Assembly: GCA_020740775.1 (NCBI GenBank)
Contig: JAHEWK010000001.1
Coordinates: 6,696,001 to 6,760,000, forward strand
DNA: 64,000 bases
Direction of reading: 5' to 3'
From: Ilyonectria destructans
Lineage: Eukaryota; Ascomycota; Sordariomycetes; Hypocreales; Nectriaceae
Part shown: piece after piece, positions 42,780 through 54,568 of the stretch
Numbering within the stretch: the stretch's first letter is position 1
How the letters are laid out: each line of letters starts with the position of its first letter
Program-made: the position numbers and the translations under genes
The notes under the pieces: model-generated
Databases searched by the model: none
Told to the model about the DNA's origin: nothing
What the model saw: only the letters and a program-made list of their open reading frames with translations

Positions 42780-43240
42780 GTGTGAAGAAACATGAACCGA
42801 CGTTGATGAGAAACTGAATTGCCGCGGCGACAATACAAAGTCCCTGTATCCATGGTGGACCTAATCTTCTTGTGTCATGGATTCTGAGTGCCGTGTTACC
42901 CGGCCAGGATTCCGGTCAGGATCCACTTCGTTGCGGCGTAGATGTTACGACCTACCGCAATGGTCGTGTGCGTCGTTGGTCGTGAGCAAGGGCATCGCGA
43001 CTAGAGCTGCAACAGAGGCGATCAACACCACTGGCGTGATAAGATCTTCTCGGCCTCGCCGTGGAGCCGGCATCCTTCACGTGCAATGCAAAAGGCCTGC
43101 GCCATCGCCGACTAGGCTGGAGAACAGAGCAACTGGTGGTAGCAGCACTCTCCGGCATGGAACTTCCGAGTAGCTTGTCCCGTGGGCCTTGTGGATACAC
43201 GAGTAACCCAACGAGGCAAAAAATCGGCAGTGGGCAATTC
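42780..43240 (-). pseudogene. MFS transporter relic (C-terminal part)
   Basis: Minus-strand text in shifting frames: LPPVALFSSLVGDGAG, then LITPVVLIASVAALVAMPLL (about 43060-43000), NIYAATKWILTGILAG (about 42950-42900) and RLGPPWIQGLCIVAAAIQFL (about 42860-42800) ending FFTRGARG. This is the order of the last membrane segments and C-terminus of an MFS carrier. No N-terminal half is visible, and stops lie between pieces. The subfamily cannot be told. Confidence 0.5.
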
Positions 43241-43867
43241 TCAGCCGATGCCAAGTCGGGAGCCCTGCGTCAGTGAACTCTGGCGATGTCTAACAGGATA
43301 GCCAACCATCTCACCCCTCACTGGCACGCACTTGTGCTCGGCCGGTGACCAGGGATTGAATCCATCCGTGTAGCTCACGGATCATGGCCCATTGACGGCT
43401 CGCCTCCGAGGTCGCGGCACCCCACAGATACGACCTTGGACTCTTGTGGAGAGCTCAATCGTGGAGCACGCGAATGAGACGCCTGACTGCCCGGTGCTAT
43501 CACTCGCTGTGACCCAACGGCGCCCTCCATGTGCATGTGCTCCCCGGCAGAGCGTCGCAAGCTTCCCCAATATGGACCGAGTATCCTGATATTGCCGGGA
43601 ACACTGGCCACAGATAATTCTCCCTCTTGCTATTCCATATCTGATACCGAAGATATGGCCGCTCTCCATTGAACTTTAGCTTTCTGACCTATCTGAGCTG
43701 TCGGGCCGCCCTCGTGTGACCCATCCTTGATCCGGTGCTCGCTTTATAACCTGCATCTGACACTGTCGATCATCCTCCCGATATTCTCCCCCAACTTCTC
43801 CATCCAAATTGGTCACCTTTCCTCTGTCTTCGTCACTGTCGCATACGGATCTGTCCAATCCGCAACA
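43241..43867. other. intergenic, permease promoter
   Basis: About 630 bases upstream of the GIT1-like gene. TTTATAA occurs near 43742, about 120 nt before the ATG, with C/T-rich DNA between them as in many fungal promoters. Confidence 0.45.
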
Positions 43868-45586
43868 ATGTTCGGATTCAACAAGGGGGAGGAAAACCCG
43901 CCCCGGTCCAATAGCGACGAAGATGACGAGACCTCATCTACACCTGTTTCCGAAGGATCTTGGTTCCAGAATGCCCTGCCCGTCTTTGCTTGCGGTGCTG
44001 GTCTTTTCTCAGACGGATACATCAACAACGTGAGATTATTCACTCCACGTCTTTGCTGTCCCGACTCTGACAGTGCTCCATCTAGGTCATTGGTTCGGTC
44101 AGCACCACCCTAACGGCTCAGTACGGTACCGTCTACAGCGGTTCCAATGCCCACAAATATGTTTCCGACATTGCCTTTGTTGGTACTGTTGTAGGCCAGC
44201 TTGCCTTTGGCTTTCTCGCTGATAGGTGGTCCCGCACAAACTCGTTGTTGATCTCAACTATCATTTTAACCATCTTTACCGCCCTGGCAGCCGGTTCTTA
44301 TTATCATGGAGACAATGTGGCCATGTTCAACATGCTCACCGCCTGGAGATTCTTTGTCGGAATTGGTATTGGCGGTAGGACTCCTTTGATTCTGTCCCCC
44401 CCATCCTCACGCTAACGTCCCAATAGGAGAGTACCCGGCTGGCAGTGTCGGTTGCGCTGAGACCAGCGGAAAGATGAAGGCGGGAACTCGCCATCGTTGG
44501 TTCATCCTCTTCACCAACTCCATGATTGACTTTGGTTTCGTCATCGGTGCCTTCGTTCCTTGTTAGTGACTCTGCCAAATGCTTCGATAACTTCTTCTCT
44601 AATTATCTAATCTAGATGTGGTTGCGGCTGCAACTCACAATGGCCACTACAGCACCATCTGGAGAACCAGCCTGGGTATCGGCGTCGTCTTCCCCTTGAT
44701 CCTGTTTGTCCTGCGATTGAGACTCAAGGAGCCCGAAGACTTTTCAAAAAACGCCATGAGGAAGCAGACCCCCTACCTCCTCATCCTGAAGTTCTACTGG
44801 TGGCGCCTCCTTTGCGTGAGCGTTGTTTGGTTCCTCTACGACGTAAGTTTGAGATGAACTGAGCATTTTCAACGAAACTAACCAAGTGTATAGTTTTCCG
44901 TCTATGCCTTTGGAATCTACTCATCTTCAATCCTAGCTGGAATCTACAATGACAAGGCCCCGCTTACGACTGTCTTTGGCTGGAACACTGTCATCAACCT
45001 CTTCTACCTTCCCGGTACACTTATTGGTGCCTTTGTCAGCGACTGGATTGGCCCCAAGCACGCCTTAGTCCTTGGCGTTTCTCTCCAGGCCATCGTGGGA
45101 TTTATTATGGCCGCCGTTTACGCCAAGATCTCGCAGCACATCGCAGCTTTCGCTGTTGTCTACGGCATATTCCTTTCCCTCGGCGAGCTCGGTCCCGGCA
45201 ACAACATTGGTCTTTTAGCTGCCAAGACCTGCGCGACAGGTGTGCGTGGACGATACTATGGAATTGCTGCTGCGATTGGCAAGATTGGTGCCTTCGTTGG
45301 CACCTGGGTTTTTCCCTATATCCAGGCCGCTGGTGGTGATAACGCTGTCAAGACGGCACAGTATCCATTTTGGGTCGCCTCCAGTCTGTGCATTTTGTCA
45401 GCCGGTATTGTCATGTTCTGCATTCCCAACGTTGGCCAGGATACCATCACACACGAGGACCTGCGCTTTCGAGAGTATCTTGAGAGCCAGGGTTGGGATA
45501 CCACCCAGCTGGGTATCTCTACTAGCGATGGTAGCGAGGAGGGAGTGGCGACGCCGAGGGATGATGAGAAGATTGCTCAAAAGTGA
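43868..45586 (+). CDS. MFS glycerophosphodiester/phosphate permease (GIT1-like)
   Basis: Five exons (43868-44029, 44086-44374, 44427-44561, 44616-44842, 44894-45586) total 1,506 nt, 501 aa. ATG 43868 has context CAACAATG. The acidic N-terminus is followed by WFQNALPVFACGAGLFSDGY, the start of helix 1 of the phosphate:H+ symporter family. GQLAFGFLADRWSRTNSLLI is the loop 2-3 motif. FFVGIGIGGEYPAGSVGCAE is the signature of the phosphate/glycerophosphoinositol group. FLYDFSVYAFGIYSSSILAG and GELGPGNNIGLLAAKTCATG in the C-terminal half are characteristic of GIT1-type permeases. It should take up glycerophosphoinositol or glycerophosphocholine at the plasma membrane; the substrate is inferred. Intron 3 has a GTTAGT donor. 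The gene converges on the oxygenase gene, with 162 bases between the stops. Confidence 0.9.
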
Positions 45587-45748
45587 GCTAGGAATGGGGA
45601 AGAATTGATGCAACGTCTCCGAATCTAGTCATAGTATTTAAGATACCCAATCGGTTGTTCTTTCATTTATGGACTGTTGCCATCTGCACGAGTTGTATTG
45701 AATATCAAATGATGCTTCTTTGGTTTAGATCCGAAAATTAAACACATC

Positions 45749-46936
45749 CTATGCTAGCCCTGCCGTTTTGTCCTGAGATAGATCATTGACAGCTTTCGTT
45801 TTGGAAGTTCCATAGGTATCGGCGTATCGTCCAGACATCCAATCTTCAACAGTGATTGGCGGATACTTTGCTCCAGTCTCTTCATCTTGGCAATCCGTGA
45901 AGCATTGAACCAAGAAATCCGGATTTCCTGCAAAGAAAAATGGAATGCTATATCTCTCTTGCCCTGATTTATTGATGACTCGGTGGAGGTTCGAGAGATA
46001 ACGGTCGTTGGTCCATCTCATCATCAAATTTCCCAGGTTGACCACGAATGCGCCCTTCGTTGGTACAACGTTTATCCATTCGGAAGATGTTCGATCCCAC
46101 ACTTGCAGGCCGCCGACCAAGTCTTGAAGCAAAATGGTGATGGCTCCAAAGTCAGTGTGAGCGCCAATACCTGTAAATTCATTAGTTACTAAATACAACA
46201 AAGTTTGCCAGGCTTGTTACCTCTCTCCAAATCCGACGCATTGGGGGGCTGAGGAGGGTAGTGAAGCAATCGCAGAGTGGCGATAGGTGTGTCGACGAAT
46301 TTCGAAACCCAGCTGTCGTCGATCCCAAGGGTCTTGCAGAGAATACGCAAGAGTTTTTCCGAAATTTCGAGCATCAAGTTGTAGTAGTCATCGATCCTGC
46401 GACGGAATTCTGCCGGATCCCTCACATTTTCGGGATATTTGTTGGGGCCAAGGTTGAACTTCTTCGCGAGTACACTCGGATGATCTTTAGGCAGATCTAG
46501 CCCGAAGTAGTACCCTTCCTTGAGATCGCCCTCGGTCCTTTTCTCAAAGTTCTGAGCTCGAAGTCGTTCATACCCTCTGTGGCTTTGGGTCAAATCTGAG
46601 ATGAACCACGTCAATAACTTCCGGGGATTTCAACGGAGAATTCGTTCTATTGATATCACCCACCTTTGTCATATTTCTCTTTCTCTTCAAGAGGAAGGGA
46701 AAAGAATTCCTTGGAGCACTCGATGATTTCATCTAAAGAAGACTGGGGTATTCCGTGGTTCGTGAGCTGGAAGAATCCGTGGCTCTGGCAAGCGTCTCGC
46801 ATTTGATCAACGAGATCTGCAAGGGCAGCCTTGTCCGATCCATTGCTTGCTAGTAACAGTTCAGCCCACTTTAGTTCTTCAAACGTAGATAGAACCTACC
46901 GGAAAAGTCGATACTGGGGATAGATTTGTCGGCCAT
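45749..46936 (-). CDS. 2-oxoglutarate/Fe(II)-dependent dioxygenase, isopenicillin N synthase-like
   Basis: Four exons (46936-46900, 46849-46664, 46595-46221, 46170-45749) total 1,020 nt, 339 aa, a normal length. The N-terminal DIOX_N domain reads MADKSIPSIDFSASNGSD with DACQSHGFFQLTNHGIPQSS. The catalytic jelly-roll has the iron ligands His204 and Asp206 in IGAHTDFGAITILLQD and His262 in NLHRVINKSGQERYSIPFFF, where Arg272 and Ser274 (RYS) bind 2-oxoglutarate. TLRLLHYPPQPP precedes the first ligand. Members hydroxylate, desaturate or cyclise small molecules and occur in both primary and secondary metabolism; the substrate is unknown. No signal peptide, so cytosolic. No biosynthetic core gene lies nearby. 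Confidence 0.9.
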
Positions 46937-47339
46937 GCTTCTGCTTGGAGGGACTGCTGAGTTGGTGGTCTGTTGCCTGTCGGTAGATTGTCGATGAGGT
47001 GCTGTAATTCAGAGTTGTAGGGCAACGGATGAAATTGGATAGGAAGAATGATGCAAAGTTTGCCCTGTTATAGGGAGGTTGTCAGCATTCACGGCCGAGA
47101 ATCTCGATTTACACCCACCTTATCGGTGCCCAGTCACAACTCGGCCGAGATTTGGCCGTCTCAGTCTTAGCGATAAGACAGAGCACGCAACTTGTAGCCA
47201 CCAGACCTTCAGCACCCGCCCTGCAGCCACAAACATTCCTCACAGTCCATGATTACTTCAAAATTGCCCGCCAAGGGGACCCTGCCTGCATCTAACACGA
47301 TTCTTGTAAATGATGCACTGAGTGGCACGCTCTGCTGGG
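46937..47339. other. intergenic, oxygenase promoter
   Basis: About 400 bases upstream of the oxygenase ATG. Two GGCCGAGA copies (near 47092 and 47142) occur here; no function is known. Confidence 0.4.
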
Positions 47340-47624
47340 AAGAAGCGCTGGGTAGTGAGTGCTGTGCTTCGCGGGTGCTCCAGGTTTGGAGAGGATCGCC
47401 TTTGCATGGACGCCACAGAGGAGTGGCCCGAAGGAGAGCCCTTTCCGCTCTGGAGCATCGAGATGTGCAGGTCCAACGAAGTTGATCGCTTCAAGGGTTA
47501 CGGTTTGGTGCTCGTATAGGTGGAAGGTCGTCCAGACACGTTCAAAAGAGTCGGCTTGCTGATCATCTTAGACGTGGATTGGTTTAAATGTCCTTCGAAG
47601 CGGTCTGAGATTACTATTATCTAA
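47340..47624 (+). pseudogene. HET-domain (heterokaryon incompatibility) protein C-terminal relic
   Basis: One frame reads RFGEDRLCMDATEEWPEGEP, FPLWSIEMCRSNEVDRFKGY, GLVLV, a TAG stop (47517-47519), then VEGRPDTFKRVGLLIILDVD and WFKCPSKRSEITII to a final stop at 47622-47624. The ending (VEP/PVEG...FKRVGLxxxxxxxWF...ITII) is the common C-terminal pattern of fungal HET proteins, which trigger self/nonself cell death. The HET domain itself is not present upstream. The in-frame TAG and the missing N-terminus indicate a fragment. Confidence 0.55.
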
Positions 47625-50600
47625 GACCTTCAGCAGGGCGTGTCATGGGCATTTCTACGGTGGAATCAAATGATAAATTGTGTCAGGGGCAACAGTATTA
47701 AAGAAGCGTGGGATATCTGCATAATGCATCCGCGTAAATATTCTCGGTTCTCACTCCCGGACGATGGCTCCGATATGATAAATCGTCAAGTGGGCCAAAC
47801 TTCCGCCCCTCAATCAAACCCAATGCGACCCGGGTGGCTGGGGAAAAAAATAACATTTGTCCAAAAAGATCAAAAAAATTTGTAGCTTCTCTTTGAAGAG
47901 CGTGTCATCCTTAGTGCAGGGGCCATGCTACTGTGAAGGGGTTAGTAAATTGTGTTCGAACGGGTTCGAACCCGGAGGCTTTCCAAATATGCTTACATCT
48001 TCTCTGTATCGTTTCAAAGACCAAAGTGTTCCGAAGAACGAAAAGGTTGGTGGTAATTTAGCTAATAAGGGTAATGGGTGGGGCCTAATCTTGGCTCCCC
48101 TATAAAACCACGTGACTCGAATCCGAACTGTTATTTTGACTGGCACTGGTGGCGGGGTATGCGATTATTGCCTTACACAACGAGTCTGATAACCTCAGGC
48201 CTCAAGATCCCCATGCCTCACTAGATATAGAAAATCACACAAGGATTATTCATAGGCCATGAATCCTACGAAGAACGATAATAGTGTTATCGATATGAAG
48301 CTCCTGTGGTTTTTGTGGAGAAGCGGGCATGTGGTGGGAAAGGTTCCGTCTGAGTTTGAACAACACCTGCGCATGTTGCATACTTGGGTGGGGAGAACCT
48401 CAACAAGGTGTATCTCGGACTCTAAACGCCCAGAAGAAATTAAAGCTTCCCAAAAACCTCCGTAATATGTAATGCTACATTACAGCTTTAGTAACAATAG
48501 CAGCATGCTGGCAATGTCTGTGGACACCGATTCGATGCCCCATGGTATAGGGTAACGGATTGGGATGCTGGACCAAGAATACCTCCACTATTTATTAATG
48601 AACCGCATAAATTTTGATTTCGCTCCTAGCATGCCCTGGCATAAATGCCCAGGTCAAGCGGCTGCAAGCACGACTGACCCGGCACCTGAGGATTGGCATC
48701 AACCTTGACCGATCAAGAACATCACAAGCTCATTCAGGTCGCTTGGCGATTTTCTGGGACACTTCGCGCGACTTCATTGCATTATTTTCGGTAGCCCGGA
48801 ACGTGTAGTATGCTTGCACCCCAGTGCTCGGCAAATTGAAGAAATTGTCGACAAGAAATGTTGCTTGGTGGCTCGGACTACAAGTCACTGGCACACTCCA
48901 GCGAGGGCTAATGAGCACAAGGTCATAGGGTGTGACATACTGTATCCCAGGTGGAAAATGCGGACACGGAGTGGGCTGTAGCTGTGAGCTATGCTTCTTT
49001 ACCCTGGAAATTAGTTCCAGCCACCGCAATTTGAAGCCACACCACCGCTTATGAAGTGAAGGGGGTAACTGACTGGGGTTAGAACTGACTGGGGCTCAAT
49101 TAGTCCTAAGCCACAGGGAGCGAGCCACATCACGACATCAGCGGCAGGGAGTTAGCAGACCGAGAAGAGCTCGTTGCAGGCGGTCCACGGCAGGGCTGCC
49201 GGGGGGCTCCAGAGAGAAAAGCCCAGGGAGCTCTAAAATCATCGAAGGTCTGGGTAATGCAATGAGCTTAACTGGTAGCTGTAGGGGATTACGATGTGGC
49301 TGTTGTCGGGGCTCTAGCTCCTGAGCGGGACGGCCAGAAGTCGGTCACATTCGGATTCTGGACATGGTGCGCCGTGTAAGTGCGACAGCAAAACTCACTG
49401 ATGAGGCCTGAGGTGGTCACGTAATCATGTGTAGGGGCCCGTGAGTGTAAACCGAATCGTCGAGGGCCTTGCAATACTAATCATTGACATGGCTGGCGCT
49501 CCATCAGAGTATGGCATTGGGGAAACCTCGTGGCCTCTATTAAATACGTAAGACCATCGTCTGAATATTCCTTCATTGATTAATTATGGCTAGTAATCTG
49601 GGTGCCACTTTTGCTTTTCGTGTCAGTGCACAGATACATGTGAGATAGGAGGGAATTGGGATGGGGGGCGTCGGTAGCTTGGGAGCACAATTTTGTGACA
49701 ACTATTTTTTTGCGTTGACTCTCATAAGAGGACGGGAGATTAGTGGCAAATGTAATGTCAAGAATGCACAGTAATAAAAAGATACGGTTTGGTCTGCTGA
49801 CAGACACTGCAAGACACGGCTCAAAGGCCTGTGAGCCTGATGCTTTCAAATGTGATTTCGAGTATAATAATACTCTGTTCATAAATAAGAGAATGGGGCA
49901 TTATCAATAATGGAAAGAAATGAGACACTTTCCAGTAAACGAAACATACTACACAACATATTACAAGCCACAGATTCTAAACAGTGATGGCAACTGCAGC
50001 GATCTTGGCCTGAGGGGATGGCTGCTACTATAGCAAAATACGCCAAGAAGATTCTCCAACCACTGCGGCAGATGACTGAGATTGGGTAGATCGCTGATAA
50101 AATTATGCGGTATTCACGTTCCCCATTCAGTTAACTGCTGGTAGTGGTCGAACGAGCTATGTCGTTAATGGTATGTCTGTGAAGGGGGTATGATGGGGAG
50201 CAGGGACTTTCATAGATTTGAGTACTGTGGCAATGAAGACACCGAAACTTGGCTAATTGATGGTAAGGATAATATATAGGCGAGACTGTCGGTGTGCGGA
50301 ATTCCCGAACACACACATCTAACAATTATCTGTGGCGATGTCAATGGTCCTGATCCTGCCCCCTGCGCCTAAGCTACTATAGTTCGCCACTGGTTAGTTG
50401 CAGAGCTTGAAATATGCACGTACCGCGCAGTCACTGATGTGTCACCGAAGAAGATTGAGACTCTTTTAAGCCAGGTATTCAAAGCGACCTGGTTTATCAT
50501 GCTTGCATGTTTCAAATAGAGCTAACTGAGTACTGCAAACCTTGTAAAAGACACACAGAATAGAAGGAACAATGGCTTTGCTGCTGCTTTCTCTGACGAG

Positions 50601-51291
50601 TTAGCCCTGCGGCCTCAGCGTACATAAACACCCAATAAGGCCTCGTGTTTCTTCATCTACGATGCCGGCGAGACTGGCGAGAAGAAATTATTATCAGACA
50701 ATACCATCAACCGTTCACATTATCAGTTCTTGCGTGCGATGAGACCCGAGATCTGCGAGAGCCACAACTACACCGAGACTTAAAACCATACAGCGGGAAA
50801 TCGAGGTGTTTCATAGGATGATCGTATCGCGACCTGGTTTGGAAATCTTTCGATGAAAGCACAAGTCTAAAGGTTTTAACGGCCTTCGAGACGGCAGACC
50901 CATGCTTATGGAGAGTACAATGCTGCTTGTTATTGTAATGATCAAAATGTCATCAGAGCGTCTGGGAGAGTTCATTTGGGTTGAAGTATGACGAGAAAAA
51001 ATACACCTTGCTTGCCTATGTCATTCTTGCACTTTTACCATCTCAAGTCAGAATACGGCAGGAGTTGCTTAGTTATACTGCCGTGCTGCTTGTCTTCACA
51101 AATACACTCAGTAGTCCATAACGTGACAGTTTTGACTTGCTTTTCCTAGACCCCAATGAATGGTGACGACCCAATCACCAAGCTATGTAGCTACACTAGA
51201 CATGCGCGGACTTCAACACCGCTGTCAAACTAGACCAAGAGAGCCAAGGTAGTCGACATCTACCATGATGTGACTAGTCATATCGCTAAAT
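47625..51291. other. long gene-poor region
   Basis: About 3.7 kb without a recognisable gene on either strand. All frames are short (60-100 codons) and show no domain. Base composition shifts between AT-rich (50,300-51,250) and mixed. No inverted terminal repeats or transposase motifs were found by eye. It could be accessory or degenerated DNA. Confidence 0.45.
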
Positions 51292-53778
51292 CTACCAGAT
51301 ATCATGTTCTGTGATGGTGTGTGATACCCACTCCGTATCGCTGTTTGCAATGGAGTTCGCCATGTCGATGATTTGTGCCGTAGTCAACCACACATCAGTA
51401 CTATACTCCTCCATACCTGGAAGAAGAGACGACAATGTCTCCTCGTCGTTCGACCCAGCAATTGTAGTATCAGCAGCACTATCATCCATCCCCGGGGCCA
51501 CTGGATTTTCCACAATTTCTTGATCGGGGTTGTTGGGAGTGGGTGATTGTCCAGTAGTGGCAGGCAGGCGCCTCAACATGTCATCCAACTGCTGCAACTC
51601 GGATTGCCGAAACTCTGCAATCAAGTTGCCTTTCCCCACCATCTCATTGAAGATGGTGTGGGATTTTTGGCGCCAGAGGGATTCGTTCTCCAATAATCGA
51701 GGGTTGAGGACTGGTCCGAGGAGGAGATTCAGGCTGGACACGAAGAGCGGCTCGAGGTCGAACGGAAGAAATGTCTCTGGAAAATTAAACGTCAGCAGGT
51801 AAGTCTAACGAGAGATGCGTAATATCTCACCCAAAAGACCCTGACTTTGTAGACAGGATAGGATATTGATCATCTGTTGAGAGGAGTCCATGCACATCTT
51901 GATTAAATTCCAGACGGTTTGAGAAGAATTGAGCGTGTCCAGATAGGAAGCTGGGGACTCGAATCGAATCTTCAAGAAGCAAAACAACAACGGTCGCGTT
52001 GCGAGAACGATGCACTGGTGGCGGTTAGGCTCCTGGTCATTACTTGGGTTCAAACGTACTTACCTGGTGATATAAAAGATGCAAATAGCCCGATGTCCTT
52101 GAGACGCCGTTGATGGTTTGGTCGACTTGCATCGGAAAGGTTTCTTGGAGTTCATCGGCCAGCGCTGCGATATTTGACAGAACATCCTTGGTGCTGAGCA
52201 AGAACTTTTTGTTCAATCGCCCATCGGCTCCGTATACTCCTGGGACGATTTAGTAATGAAGACAGTTAGGATATTGATTTGCTTACCTCTGTTGATGGCG
52301 GCGATGGTACGGGAAAGTCGAATCTGCATGTTCAGAGCCGTGACGCGATGACTAGAGCCCGAAAAGTGTGGTAGTGAAGGATGCACGTCGTCGTCGTTGA
52401 TGGACTGGGGTAAGCCCATCAAAGAGGTCATTTCGCGATCCAGAACGTAGGCAGTCCACCACGCCTTTCGACTCCGTTCGACGAGATGATCTCCTAAATG
52501 TTGGCGAGGCATATCGGTGTGCATCCCCTGCAAGAGAGCAATTCGTATAGCTTGACCAATCTAGATGAGAGTTAGTACGGTCTCATGCGTTGGAGGAGTT
52601 TGTTGCACTCACAAAGTTATGAGCCGTGTTTCGATAGTCTAGACATTGGAAGTACAAAGCTATGCAGCAGAGCACCTCTGTTGATAGAATTGTCTCCTGG
52701 ACGAGGGCATGCGTACTTGGCAGAAGCCGCAGTGCCCTAACAAAATACTCGGCCCCAGGTGGCTTTTTGGCTTGGTAGTTGTTCTCAACCAATGCCTTAC
52801 CAAAGGCAAGAATGAGTAATAACTGGATGTATCGAAGATCTGACCCGGCTTCCTGGTTCACGGGGTCGGAGTAAAAGTCGTACATGTACTTCATAAAAGA
52901 CTCCTCGTCGAACAGATGGAAGACCTGGCTGCAGTGAAACTTGACCGTGTTGATCAAGTAGATGGCATGGTCTAGACTCGGGAGGGGATGCGCTTCTGGG
53001 GGGACGGTAGTCCGGGAACCATCCCAGCCCAGGTCGTACGCCGAGCCATCGAACAGGAGAGTTCCTGTGGAGACGGGGGTGTGGTAGACATACTCATGCG
53101 TCAGACTGAGAACGCGACGGCTGAAGGACCAATTTGATGAGGTGCCAAGGTAGTCTAGGTGGTGTTAGAGATTGCATCTTAGGGCGAACAAAACGATAAG
53201 TGACTGACAAGTTTGCCCCTCGGCAGACGTCATGAACTTGGACTGTCCTGTTGATAGTGGATTTGTGAGGGTGGAAGCGACAGGGTCCAATCTTGAGCGG
53301 CTATTGGAGCTCTGGCTGTCCGACTCCGGCCTGTCGATTGACGGGATGACGATGGAATCCTCCTCTCTGAAAGACGTCGCGGCGACATCGCCTGTTGCGG
53401 GTGAGCATCTGCTTCAAGCGGCGGCATGCAATGGACAGGACGAACCGTCGTCAACCGGCCTGCCAACCTCATGGCTGCTTTCGAGCGAACCGGGAGTGAC
53501 ATACTCGAGACCCTCGGTGCGCCTCTGATTCTCTACTCGCTGCTGCAAGTCGATGATATACCTACGGCCATGTCAACGGGGCTGCTGGGAGACGGCGACA
53601 AGACTACCTACCCGCGGGTGACGAGTATTTTCTGGTCGCGCTCATCGAACTCGCACGACAGCTTGCGCTTCTGACAGGCGTCGCAAGGCTGCGAGCCAGA
53701 ACACTTGATCTTCTGCTTCCGGCACCTCGAACATCTGCAGGCTTCACGGTCAGCGGTGCCGGGAGTTGGACAGGGCAT
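51292..53778 (-). CDS. Zn2Cys6 transcription factor with fungal-specific regulatory domain
   Basis: Eight exons (53778-53612, 53561-53446, 53391-53209, 53154-52613, 52560-52287, 52239-52064, 52014-51831, 51776-51292) total 2,127 nt, 708 aa. The zinc cluster CSRCRKQKIKC, SGSQPCDACQKRKLSC (about residues 14-40) fits CX2CX6CX5CX2CX6C. A short coiled linker follows (YIIDLQQRVENQRR). The middle homology region includes HCSQVFHLFDEESFMKYMYD, IGQAIRIALLQGMHTDM and RSRKAWWTAYVLDREMTSLM followed by GLPQSINDDDVHPSLP, the core of the fungal_trans domain. The acidic C-terminus may activate transcription. Intron 2 (53445-53392, donor GTTCGT) is needed to remove an in-frame TGA. Targets are unknown; the DHDPS-like gene lies upstream on the same strand. 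Confidence 0.88.
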
Positions 53779-54568
53779 GTTTCCAGGGTCACACACGCGT
53801 TGCCGGATCGCTTGGACACGCGGCCTCGCCCTTTGGCGGATGAGTCTGGCGCTCCCGAGAGCCTCCTGGAGTGTGAAGCTGGCGACGGCATTCCGGGGAA
53901 AGGTCAGCCGTGTTTATCTCTGGATTGAGGAGCGTTGTGCTGGCGCTGTTGTGCTGGTCGTCGGGGGGTAATGCGACGGGGCCCGGCTTATGCGTCCGTA
54001 TAACTCGCCACAGCCAAATGATGTTTCCGGCGCCGTGTTCCAGGGGCCCAGGGAGTCACGGGATCCCTGTAGACACGGTGATATGGTATGAGATGCGGGG
54101 TAAGGACTTGAGTCTTGGGCCTAATCAATTGCTGTGTGTGCTGCATGTACTGTGGGTGTCCTCGTTATCACCCCCATCACCACGACAGTACTAAATTTAC
54201 TACAGTAGCTTCACTCGAAGCCTCTTACACTATTACAGTGGACTCACTAACTTAAGCCCTGATCCTTTCTGACCCATTTTCTGACCCTCTGCGGATAGCA
54301 TGTGGCGATCCACTTCCTTCTACCCCAATCTTCAGCCGCCAAATGACTCGGCACAAGGCGCCTTTCCCTTGTTATCTGCATCAATCCCGAACTAACAGCG
54401 TCGCCGACGTCGTCTACAGCTAATGCATCACGCTACAAGATATTTTGGTCACCGAGCATGCCCCGAGCCTTGGCGGGTGCGTGCGAGTGCTAAGCCCTGA
54501 ACAGTGGCGCCTTCACCAATATCCCACGGTTCGGCGGCCGTCTCATGCTTCCTCCAAGGCATTGTCCA
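53779..54568. other. intergenic, transcription factor promoter
   Basis: About 790 bases between the aldolase stop and the regulator ATG, both on the minus strand. Nothing specific recognised. Confidence 0.45.

Noticed and set aside
30930..43240. Repeat-induced point mutation as the cause of gene decay
   Set aside because: The relics show indels and deletions and keep ordinary base composition; no dense transition pattern or repeated copy was seen.
47950..47990. GGGTTCGAACCC, resembling the T-arm/B box of a tRNA gene
   Set aside because: No matching acceptor stem, D-arm or anticodon arm could be folded around it; it is just a palindrome beside a second GTTCGAAC copy.
47625..51291. A transposon in the gene-poor stretch
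   Set aside because: No transposase, reverse transcriptase or integrase motif and no terminal repeats could be found by eye.
53392..53445. In-frame TGA as evidence that the Zn2Cys6 regulator is a pseudogene
   Set aside because: A 54-nt intron with a CTCAC branch site and an ACAG acceptor removes it, and all eight exons then sum to a whole number of codons.
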